Both the position numbers and the translations under genes were made by a program. From positions 1 through 6,339 of the forward strand of contig JAGRAY010000104.1 of the NCBI GenBank assembly GCA_020434375.1: a stretch of DNA of 6,339 nt. The letters run 5' to 3'. The first letter of the stretch is position 1. The number at the start of each line of letters is the position of its first letter. Of the stretch, positions 1 through 5,547 are shown in pieces. The stretch comes from Bdellovibrionales bacterium. Its GTDB lineage: Bacteria > Bdellovibrionota_G > JALEGL01 > JAGRAY01. Under the pieces are notes generated by a model that did not search any database, was not told the DNA's origin, and was given only the letters and a program-made list of their open reading frames with translations.

Positions 1-1301
1 GTGCACGACGAGGGCTTCATCTTTCTAGATGTTTTTCCAATGGCTTCGTGCCATTGTCTCTCGAGTCCTTCGCGATCATCGGGGTGAGCGATTGAAATAA
101 GTGATTTTGCTCGCTGTGCAATAGACTGTCCAAAAAGATCTACGCTACCGTACTCAGTCACTACGTGATGCACATGTGCTCGCGTGGTGACAACGCCAGC
201 TCCTGATTTAAGAACTGGAACGATACGTGGTTGATTATTTTTTGTTCGACTGGTCATCGCAATGATGGGCTTTCCCCCGTCAGATAGTGCTGCGCCACGA
301 ATAAAATCGATTTGACCCCCTACGCCAGATATCACGTGGGTTCCAATTGAGTCGGCACATACTTGACCTGATAAATCTATTTCAACTGCAGAGTTGATTG
401 ACACGACTTTTCGATTTTTTGCAATGACTCTTGGGTTATTCACGTAAGCTACATCCAGTAATACAACTGCCGGATTATCGTGAATATAATCGAATAACTT
501 CTTGGTTCCTGCGACAAAGGCACTAACTGTTTTACCAGGGTGTATAGATTTCAGCGTATTATTGATAATGCCCTTTTCAAGAAGAGGTATAGCGCCGTCC
601 GACCACATTTCCGTATGTAACCCCAAATTCTGATGATTTGTTAAGGCAGCTAAAACAGCATCAGGAATACTCCCAATGCCTACTTGAAGCGTTGAACCAT
701 TTTCAATTAACTGAGATGTGTGTTGACCAATGGCGAGTTCGATTTTAGTTAAAGGCTTTGGCTTAAGCTCCGGTATGTCGTCGTTGACTTCTACAAAAGC
801 ATGAATCTGATCGATATGAATGAAGCCATCACCATGGGTACGAGGCATTTTCGGATTAATTTGTGCAATGACGAGTTTAGAGACCTCAATAGCAGCTTTA
901 GTGATGTCTACACTGGTCCCAAGGGAACAGTATCCATGCGTGTCAGGAGGTGAAACATGAATCAAAGATACCTCTGGGGCTACGATTCTTTTTCTAAATA
1001 GTTGGGGCATTTCTGACAAAAAACATGGCAAATAGTCAACCTGATCATAATCGATGAGGGGTCTAAACTGAGCACCAACAAATAAATTTAAAACGCGAAA
1101 GGATTCTTTGTATTTGGGATCTGCATACCCGGCCGACGAAGATGTGTGTAAATGAATAATTTCACTATGCTTAAAGCGATTTGCCGCAGAAACAAGACCA
1201 TCTACGAGGGATAAGGGTGTTGCGCAACCACCTTGAAGAAAGATTCGTGTTGTTGAAGGAATAAGAGCAATAACCTCTTCAACTGTTGATGCTTTTTTCA
1301 T
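1..1301 (-). CDS. Acetyl-CoA hydrolase / 4-hydroxybutyrate CoA-transferase family protein (3' end outside window)
   Basis: The frame opens at ATG 1301-1299 and stays open for 433 codons to the left edge, so the stop lies outside the window. Family members are usually about 430-440 residues, so only a few codons are probably missing. Family marks read by hand are the segment VGIGSIPDA at residues 207-215, HTEMWSDG at 229-236, and SGVGGQIDFIRGAALSDGG at 325-343. Glu231 in HTEMWSDG is at the place of the glutamate that forms the covalent glutamyl-CoA intermediate in 4-hydroxybutyrate CoA-transferase. The enzyme would move CoA between acetyl-CoA and a carboxylate (acetate, butyrate, 4-hydroxybutyrate or succinate) in the cytoplasm, or hydrolyse acetyl-CoA. 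The exact substrate cannot be told from the sequence. No signal peptide or membrane segment is seen. The ribosome-binding site is weak (AAAAG just before the ATG). The gene is divergent from crcB. Confidence 0.93.
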   Translation of the reverse strand, partial: MKKASTVEEVIALIPSTTRIFLQGGCATPLSLVDGLVSAANRFKHSEIIHLHTSSSAGYADPKYKESFRVLNLFVGAQFRPLIDYDQVDYLPCFLSEMPQLFRKRIVAPEVSLIHVSPPDTHGYCSLGTSVDITKAAIEVSKLVIAQINPKMPRTHGDGFIHIDQIHAFVEVNDDIPELKPKPLTKIELAIGQHTSQLIENGSTLQVGIGSIPDAVLAALTNHQNLGLHTEMWSDGAIPLLEKGIINNTLKSIHPGKTVSAFVAGTKKLFDYIHDNPAVVLLDVAYVNNPRVIAKNRKVVSINSAVEIDLSGQVCADSIGTHVISGVGGQIDFIRGAALSDGGKPIIAMTSRTKNNQPRIVPVLKSGAGVVTTRAHVHHVVTEYGSVDLFGQSIAQRAKSLISIAHPDDREGLERQWHEAIGKTSRKMKPSSC

Positions 1302-1414
1302 CTTTTAACAAAGGTACATAACCTTAAAGTTGTCGGTATTGCAAATGTTTAACCCAAAGGCATGTAAACCCATGATCGGTGCATCAAATTTTATATCGTG
1401 TTATTTTACTGATA
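1302..1414. other. Divergent intergenic region between CoA-transferase and crcB
   Basis: This 113-base AT-rich gap must hold the promoters for both directions. It contains a perfect 5-bp inverted repeat, AAGGT-5-ACCTT, at 1311-1325, close upstream of the minus-strand gene. I looked for a fluoride riboswitch (crcB motif) upstream of crcB and did not see one. No RNA gene was recognised. Confidence 0.6.
1339..1368 (+). promoter_or_regulatory. Candidate sigma70-type promoter for crcB-tag cluster
   Basis: TTGCAA at 1339-1344 and TGTAAA at 1363-1368 are separated by 18 bases. They match the -35 consensus at four of six and the -10 consensus at four of six positions. A transcript starting near 1375 would give a leader of about 40 bases before the ATG at 1415. 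Such matches are common by chance in AT-rich DNA, so this is only a candidate. Confidence 0.25.
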
Positions 1415-1798
1415 ATGGAAAAATTCATATATGTCGGTCTGGGAGGGTTCTTAGGAGCAGTGATGCGATACAGCGTTGGCACTCTTTTGTTTCCTATCGC
1501 CGAGCGTTGGCAATTTCCATTAGCTACGCTCTGTGTGAATTGTGTTGGCTGTTTTATTATGGGAATCGTAGCTACTTATTTTACCACTAGCTCCGAGAAT
1601 CCAAATGAAATGCTTAGAATATTCTTAATGATTGGTATGTTAGGTGCGTTTACGACATATTCTGCATTTAGTTATGAAACGTTGTTGCTCGCGCAACAAA
1701 GTCGTTTTGCTTTGGGTGTTCTTAACGCAATATTGCATTTAGTGGGTGGTTGGCTTTTTGTTTTTTTGGGAATGAAAGCTTGTCAAAGTCTATACTGA
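1415..1798 (+). CDS. crcB: Fluoride exporter CrcB (Fluc channel)
   Basis: The 127-residue product matches the usual length of CrcB/Fluc proteins, small membrane channels that work as antiparallel dimers and let toxic fluoride leave the cytoplasm. Four hydrophobic stretches are visible. Family marks are GGFLGAVMRY at residues 10-19, NCVGCFIMG at 42-50 with the conserved pore-region Asn42, and GMLGAFTTYSAFSYE at 74-88 covering the Na+ site and the 'Phe box'. Tyr82 takes the first place of the TTFSxF motif, while Phe85 is kept. The frame extends upstream to a GTG at 1379, but the family N-terminus begins at the ATG chosen here, and the extra 12 residues fit no CrcB start. Neither start has a good ribosome-binding site. 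The gene is first in a plus-strand cluster and its 3' end overlaps tag. Confidence 0.94.
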   Translation: MEKFIYVGLGGFLGAVMRYSVGTLLFPIAERWQFPLATLCVNCVGCFIMGIVATYFTTSSENPNEMLRIFLMIGMLGAFTTYSAFSYETLLLAQQSRFALGVLNAILHLVGGWLFVFLGMKACQSLY

Positions 1799-2355
1799 AA
1801 GTAAAACGGTGCCCATGGGTCAACGAATCAGACTCTAACTATGTCAATTATCATGACAGAGAGTGGGGAAAACCTGTTAAAAATGATCAAAAGTTGTTTG
1901 AACTTTTAATCCTTGAAGGTGCGCAGGCCGGCCTTTCATGGCAAACTATTTTGAATAAGAGAAAAAACTACCGCCAAGCTTTTAAAAACTTTAATCCAAA
2001 AGATGTTGCAAGAATGAACCAAAAAGATGTTGCAAGACTTCTTCAAAATCCTGGCATCGTAAGAAATAAACTTAAAATCACTTCAACTATTACAAATGCG
2101 AAAGCTTTTTTAGAGCTTCAAAAAGAATATGGGTCGTTTAAAAAGTACCTCTGGTCGTATGTCAATGGCAAAACAATTGTCAAACGACCACATATGCTCA
2201 AAGATTATGTTCCAAGAGATGATCTAAGTGATACAATTAGCAAAGATTTAAAAAGAAGAGGATTTAAGTTTGTGGGATCGACTATTATTTATGCGTATTT
2301 ACAGGCCGTGGGAGTTATTGATGAACATTCAAAGGATTGTTTTAAGTCTAAGTAA
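1780..2355 (+). CDS. tag: DNA-3-methyladenine glycosylase I
   Basis: This base-excision repair enzyme removes 3-methyladenine from alkylated DNA. The sequence can be followed against E. coli Tag along nearly its whole length, including RCPWV, YHDREWG, LEGAQAGLSW, the NPGIVRNK segment and RRGFKFVGSTIIYAY. Numbered from the TTG start, the zinc-snap ligands are all present: Cys11, His25, His183 and Cys187. Glu46 and Trp54, in the LEGAQAGLSW segment, line the base pocket, and Tyr24 is also kept. No ATG lies before the conserved region. TTG 1780 is chosen because GGGAA at 1768-1772 is well placed as a ribosome-binding site. CTG at 1795 is an alternative without one. With this start the protein is 191 residues, against 187 in E. 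coli. The gene overlaps crcB by 19 bases and the next gene by 35, which suggests one transcript with coupled translation. Confidence 0.96.
   Translation: MSKSILKVKRCPWVNESDSNYVNYHDREWGKPVKNDQKLFELLILEGAQAGLSWQTILNKRKNYRQAFKNFNPKDVARMNQKDVARLLQNPGIVRNKLKITSTITNAKAFLELQKEYGSFKKYLWSYVNGKTIVKRPHMLKDYVPRDDLSDTISKDLKRRGFKFVGSTIIYAYLQAVGVIDEHSKDCFKSK
2311..2314 (+). promoter_or_regulatory. Ribosome-binding site deciding the start of the exported protein gene
   Basis: GGAG lies six bases before the ATG at 2321, inside the 3' end of tag. It favours this start over the longer frame that begins at 2270. The ATG at 2321 also puts a signal peptide exactly at the N-terminus of the product. Confidence 0.7.
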
Positions 2356-3421
2356 ACACTGTTTTTTCATTTGTGTATTTGTGCTTGGAAGTGGTGCCTT
2401 AGCAAATGATGATGCCCCAAGTATGAGATCTGTCGTGGAGAGGTCTGTTGATCAGGTAAAGCAAAATCTCAAACAAACCATTCATGAGTACAATATCGCG
2501 AAGGACGAAAAAACAAAATTCCTGTGGAGTATGTCACTGTACGAAATGACTCAAGCGGGAACCTTTTCGGACTATCCGTCAATCGAACTCCTATTAAATA
2601 AAACTGAAAAAGAAAAATTAAAGAAAGCAGTTATGTTTTTTGAGACGACAAAACGAGATGTAAAAAAATTTGAACATTTGCTGACACCTATAGATGTAAA
2701 GTTTATCACAAGGGACAATCCTCATTCTGTATTTCTTCAATTAGGACGGTATACTCATGACTATAACTTCGGATCATGCACCACCAATAATATCCAAAGC
2801 ATTTTGTCCCAAATGTCTAAGGAAGAATTTTATGCGAACTATTTAGTGATTGGGTTGTTGGCCATGACCTACGAAGATTTTTATAGTTTTAACTATAGAG
2901 ATCGCATCAATCAACTTATTCGTTCAGATCCCAGGTTTAAAAAATTTGCTCATTTGTCCAAAACATTTTACGAAAAATATCATGACGAAAACGACATGGA
3001 AGAAACAAAGAAGGAATTGCTTGAAAATCAAAAAAAGGCTGAAAGGCATCTAAATGATTTCATGGAAAATAAAATCGATGATTTCAAAAAATATGTTTCT
3101 CAGAAAGTCATTATGTCACCAACGTGTTTTTTAGGTGTCCATCCGGAGATCCAAGAGTTTGTAAAAGTTAATCTGACGCTGGATCGTGGAAAGGTTTGGT
3201 TGAAAAAAATAAAACGAAAAGCAAGGAGTAAAACAAGTTGCAAAAAATATCAAACGATATTTAGGAAACTTTCAATCGATCGATCAACAATTTATGAAGC
3301 CTCAAAAAAGGACGCATTCAATGAAACCTATCATTTTCGGGACACCCAAAAGGGCTGCGAAATGTATTCATTAGGACCAGATTTTGAAAATCCATCGGAT
3401 GATATTTTGATTCAGATATAG
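2321..3421 (+). CDS. Hypothetical exported (periplasmic or secreted) helical protein
   Basis: I do not recognise this 366-residue protein. It starts with a clear Sec signal peptide: a basic start, a hydrophobic core at about residues 14-24, and a probable cleavage site after ALA at 28. There is no lipobox cysteine and no later membrane segment. The mature part is rich in Lys, Glu and Asp and looks mostly helical. Residues 222-260 are heavily charged and have coiled-coil character. Four cysteines remain after cleavage, at 153, 269, 307 and 346, enough for two disulfides. The C-terminal third is very basic around 290-312. The start is supported by GGAG at 2311. The frame overlaps tag by 35 bases and is the last gene of the crcB-tag cluster, followed by a convergent gene 41 bases on. 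Location outside the cytoplasm is well supported; function is unknown. Confidence 0.83.
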   Translation: MNIQRIVLSLSKHCFFICVFVLGSGALANDDAPSMRSVVERSVDQVKQNLKQTIHEYNIAKDEKTKFLWSMSLYEMTQAGTFSDYPSIELLLNKTEKEKLKKAVMFFETTKRDVKKFEHLLTPIDVKFITRDNPHSVFLQLGRYTHDYNFGSCTTNNIQSILSQMSKEEFYANYLVIGLLAMTYEDFYSFNYRDRINQLIRSDPRFKKFAHLSKTFYEKYHDENDMEETKKELLENQKKAERHLNDFMENKIDDFKKYVSQKVIMSPTCFLGVHPEIQEFVKVNLTLDRGKVWLKKIKRKARSKTSCKKYQTIFRKLSIDRSTIYEASKKDAFNETYHFRDTQKGCEMYSLGPDFENPSDDILIQI

Positions 3422-3462
3422 CGAGCAAGAGTAATGCAGCACTCTCTCTGATAACCAAGTAA

Positions 3463-4254
3463 TTAGACTTTATTTTTGGAAGGCAGTGAATCCCGTTTTG
3501 ATCGATCTGCACCAGAGGATGGCTTTCTGTTCTTATTAAAAGATCTTTTTTTGCCTCTTTTTTTTCTGCTTCTATCTTTTTTAAATGATTTTTCACCAGG
3601 TTTGGGAGGGTAGTATTCGGCGACAAAGACATGATCGCCGATTTTCTTTCCATATTTAGGTAAAGGTTCATTTTCTTTTTCAAGCTTCATAATGCGCAGA
3701 CTTCGAAGATCTTCTAGACGTTTTCTGAAAACCACATCTAGTGCTGCTAACGCCAACTCTGTTTTTTGCTCAGACCACTTAAATTTATCTTTAATTCGCG
3801 TTGAAAAGGCATCTTTAATTTCTGAGATCTTTGCTGCCCATTCTAATCTTCGTTCTTCTTGCCTTTGAACCAGAAGCTCTTCTGGTGATTTAATAATGAC
3901 TTCTTTCGAGCTAGAAGCGGGTGGCTCGTGTCCCTTCTTTGGTGTATCGGTCGTTTCCTCAGGAGGCGTCTCCACTGGAGCATGACTGGTTTCATCAGAT
4001 GTAAGGGTATCCATGCTTTGTTCAAGAGCCTGATCTTGAGGCGGATCCTTCATAATGTCGGCGTGTTGAGGTGCTTCGCTTTCTGTGGAAGCATTTGAAT
4101 TTTCAACGATTTTCGATTCCGAAGGTTTATCTGAGTTGGACTCCGTGGAACTTGTTGGCTTAGGCGGGGTGGTCTTTTTTTCTTGAAGAAGAATGTGTCG
4201 TAAATTAAAGGCTTCTTTAATTTCAAGGCGGGTAAACTCTGTAATTGTCTTCAT
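3463..4254 (-). CDS. Hypothetical protein with disordered acidic middle and Lys/Arg-rich tail
   Basis: I do not recognise this 263-residue cytoplasmic protein; no signal peptide or membrane segment is seen. Four parts are visible. Residues 1-26 form a short helix-like segment. Residues 27-118 are low complexity, rich in Ser, Thr, Pro and Glu, and probably disordered. Residues 123-195 are charged and likely helical, with regular hydrophobic spacing (segment ELALAALDVVFRKRL at 166-180). A short segment, GDHVFVAEYYPPKPG at 206-220, leads into a tail from 222 to the end that is dominated by Lys and Arg with Ser and Asn. Such tails often bind RNA or DNA, but that is inference. AAGG, four bases before the ATG, serves as ribosome-binding site. 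The gene is convergent with the exported protein gene and divergent from ldhA, so it is probably transcribed alone. Confidence 0.85.
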   Translation of the reverse strand: MKTITEFTRLEIKEAFNLRHILLQEKKTTPPKPTSSTESNSDKPSESKIVENSNASTESEAPQHADIMKDPPQDQALEQSMDTLTSDETSHAPVETPPEETTDTPKKGHEPPASSSKEVIIKSPEELLVQRQEERRLEWAAKISEIKDAFSTRIKDKFKWSEQKTELALAALDVVFRKRLEDLRSLRIMKLEKENEPLPKYGKKIGDHVFVAEYYPPKPGEKSFKKDRSRKKRGKKRSFNKNRKPSSGADRSKRDSLPSKNKV

Positions 4255-4305
4255 GATGCCTTGTATTAAATCAAGTCTGCACGATTGGCCAATTTTGTGA
4301 GAAAT

Positions 4306-4333
4306 TTGATCGGTTCAATGTCTGGGATATTTA
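4306..4333 (+). promoter_or_regulatory. Weak candidate promoter for the structured RNA / ldhA
   Basis: TTGATC at 4306-4311 and TATTTA at 4328-4333 are 16 bases apart. This would start a transcript near 4340, just before the closing stem of the GC-rich element. The -10 match is poor, so this is listed only because its position fits the predicted RNA. Confidence 0.22.
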
Positions 4334-4350
4334 CCTTTGCGGCTTCGCGG

Positions 4351-4523
4351 CTGGAGATATTTTGAAGGAGCCCCCGGGCCAGAAAGAGTCCCCAGCGCCA
4401 CTTTGGCCAGCGAAACCGCTGAGGGGGGGTGCGATTGTACAGGGCCCACGGCACAAGTGGCTCGGAGCCCTCGTCGGGTACAATGTCCCCGACTTCACGC
4501 CGTGGTATTTATGGTTTCTCCAG
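4351..4523 (+). ncRNA. Structured RNA of unrecognised class (independent small RNA or ldhA leader element)
   Basis: Folding by eye gives a closed structure of about 173 bases. CTGGAGA at 4351-4357 pairs perfectly with TCTCCAG at 4517-4523. Inside, CCACGGC at 4446-4452 pairs with GCCGTGG at 4499-4505, and this arm encloses a hairpin GTCGGG/CCCGAC (4473-4478 with 4488-4493) and a small GGCT/AGCC hairpin at 4459-4469. In the 5' half, 4390-4397 can pair with 4417-4425 with one bulge, or alternatively CAGCG at 4408-4412 with CGCTG at 4417-4421. The loop of the GTCGGG hairpin is complementary to 4434-4439, predicting a pseudoknot. The GC-rich composition stands out against AT-rich surroundings. The 5' half has a faint likeness to 6S RNA (GGGCC followed by GTCCCC), but the branched, pseudoknotted 3' half does not fit 6S. 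It does not look like tmRNA, RNase P RNA or SRP RNA. The plus strand is preferred because the element leads into ldhA; the minus strand is not excluded. Confidence 0.55.
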
Positions 4524-4542
4524 ATAGTGTGCTATTTTGTGA

Positions 4543-5547
4543 ATGGTGAAAGTCGCAGTTTTTGATATTCATGAGTTCGAAAAAAATCTATTTGTAGATA
4601 TCAATAGAAATAAATTTCAATTCGAATTAACTTTTTTTGACGTTCGTCTTACACCAAAGACGGCTAAACTTGCTTACGGATTTGATGTTGTCGTGGCTTT
4701 TGCAAATGATCTTCTTAATGCAGAAACCATTGATATTTTGGCTGGTCAAAGCGTTCGTTTAATTGCTCTAAGGTGCGCAGGACACAACCAGGTGGATGTG
4801 CCTCATGCAAAAAAATTGAATATTCCTGTTGTGCGAGTGCCAGCTTATTCTCCTTATGCGGTTGCTGAGTTCGCGGTTGCGTTACTTCTGACGTTGAATC
4901 GTAAAATTCATCGCTCATATCATCGATCAAGGGAAATGAATTTTTCTCTAAATGGTTTGGTGGGATTTGATCTGCACGGCAAAACTGTAGGAATTATTGG
5001 CACAGGAACCATTGGAAGTGTGTTTGCCAAAATTATGCATGGATTTGGTGTTAAACTATTGGCATACGATTCACGCAAATCATTAGACTTGGTTGATTCG
5101 TATTCGTTGACTTATGTTACCCTAGAGGAATTATTAAGTCACAGCGATATCGTTTCTCTTCATGTGCCTTTGAATCAAATGACAAAACACATGATCAATA
5201 GTGAAACTATTTTTAAAATGAAAAAAGGAGCTTATCTTGTCAACACCGGTAGAGGCGCTTTAATCAATACATCATCGTTGATAGAGGCACTAAAAACAGG
5301 GCATTTAGGTGCTGCTGCGCTTGATGTCTATGAAGAAGAAGAAAAGTTTTTTTTCCAAGATCACTCTGGTGATATCATTCAAGATGACCAATTGGCCAGA
5401 CTTATTAGTTTCCCAAATGTTATTGTGACTTCCCATCAAGCATTTCTTACGACAGAAGCACTACGCAATATTATTACGACAACGCTAGAAAATATTGGAG
5501 AGTACGAACAAGGCAAGACGTTGACCAATAGGGTGATAGTATCGTGA
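4543..5547 (+). CDS. ldhA: Fermentative D-lactate dehydrogenase (NAD-dependent)
   Basis: The 334-residue protein belongs to the D-isomer-specific 2-hydroxyacid dehydrogenases and follows E. coli LdhA closely. Shared segments include ALRCAGHNQVD, VRVPAYSPYAVAE, NFSLNGLVGFDLHGKT and HQAFLTTEAL. It would reduce pyruvate to D-lactate in the cytoplasm and reoxidise NADH. The nucleotide-binding loop GTGTIG is at residues 153-158, with Asp176 at the end of the next strand as expected for NAD. The catalytic set is present: Arg237 in NTGRGAL, Glu264 in DVYEEE, and His298 in SHQAF. The segment FFFQDHSGDIIQDD at 269-282 is a mark of the LdhA subgroup rather than of other 2-hydroxyacid dehydrogenases. 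ATG 4543 is chosen; GTG 4546 also fits. Neither has a clear ribosome-binding site. A structured element ends 20 bases upstream. The stop overlaps the start of the next gene by four bases, so the two are probably co-translated. Confidence 0.96.
   Translation: MVKVAVFDIHEFEKNLFVDINRNKFQFELTFFDVRLTPKTAKLAYGFDVVVAFANDLLNAETIDILAGQSVRLIALRCAGHNQVDVPHAKKLNIPVVRVPAYSPYAVAEFAVALLLTLNRKIHRSYHRSREMNFSLNGLVGFDLHGKTVGIIGTGTIGSVFAKIMHGFGVKLLAYDSRKSLDLVDSYSLTYVTLEELLSHSDIVSLHVPLNQMTKHMINSETIFKMKKGAYLVNTGRGALINTSSLIEALKTGHLGAAALDVYEEEEKFFFQDHSGDIIQDDQLARLISFPNVIVTSHQAFLTTEALRNIITTTLENIGEYEQGKTLTNRVIVS

Larger units (their letters stand above)
4255..4542. other. Divergent intergenic region carrying a GC-rich island
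   Basis: The first 80 or so bases are AT-rich, like the rest of the window, and should hold the promoter of the minus-strand gene. From about 4339 to 4505 the composition turns sharply GC-rich, with runs such as CCCCCGGGCC and seven consecutive G at 4423-4429. It then returns to AT-rich before ldhA. Short frames cross the island on both strands, but none shows a protein family or codon use like the neighbouring genes. The island is best read as RNA, described separately. Confidence 0.7.

Noticed and set aside
1302..1414. Possible fluoride riboswitch upstream of crcB
   Set aside because: The region is AT-rich and lacks the conserved bases and pseudoknot stems of the crcB motif.
1330..1590. 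86-codon plus-strand frame overlapping the start of crcB
   Set aside because: It is an out-of-frame shadow of crcB with no family features.
1998..2037. 16-base direct repeat with 24-base period inside tag
   Set aside because: It gives KDVAR twice, but the segment aligns without gaps to E. coli Tag. It is a chance likeness within normal sequence, not an inserted repeat.
3422..3462. Possible bidirectional terminator between the convergent genes (AGAGT/ACTCT around 3429-3446)
   Set aside because: The stem is only five pairs and is not followed by a T run on either strand. It is too weak to annotate.
4266..4454. Minus-strand frame of 62 codons in the GC-rich island
   Set aside because: Its first half is the complement of the predicted stems, rich in Trp, Arg and Pro, and unlike the AT-rich genes nearby. 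No family or ribosome-binding site was seen.
4351..4523. Firm call as 6S RNA
   Set aside because: The GGGCC...GTCCCC string near the 5' end and the matching ends recall 6S, but the branched 3' half and the pseudoknot do not fit a long rod with a central bubble.
4337..4565. Two plus-strand frames of about 70 codons crossing the GC-rich island into ldhA
   Set aside because: Both run out of frame into the well-supported ldhA start. Their content is explained by the GC-rich RNA element.
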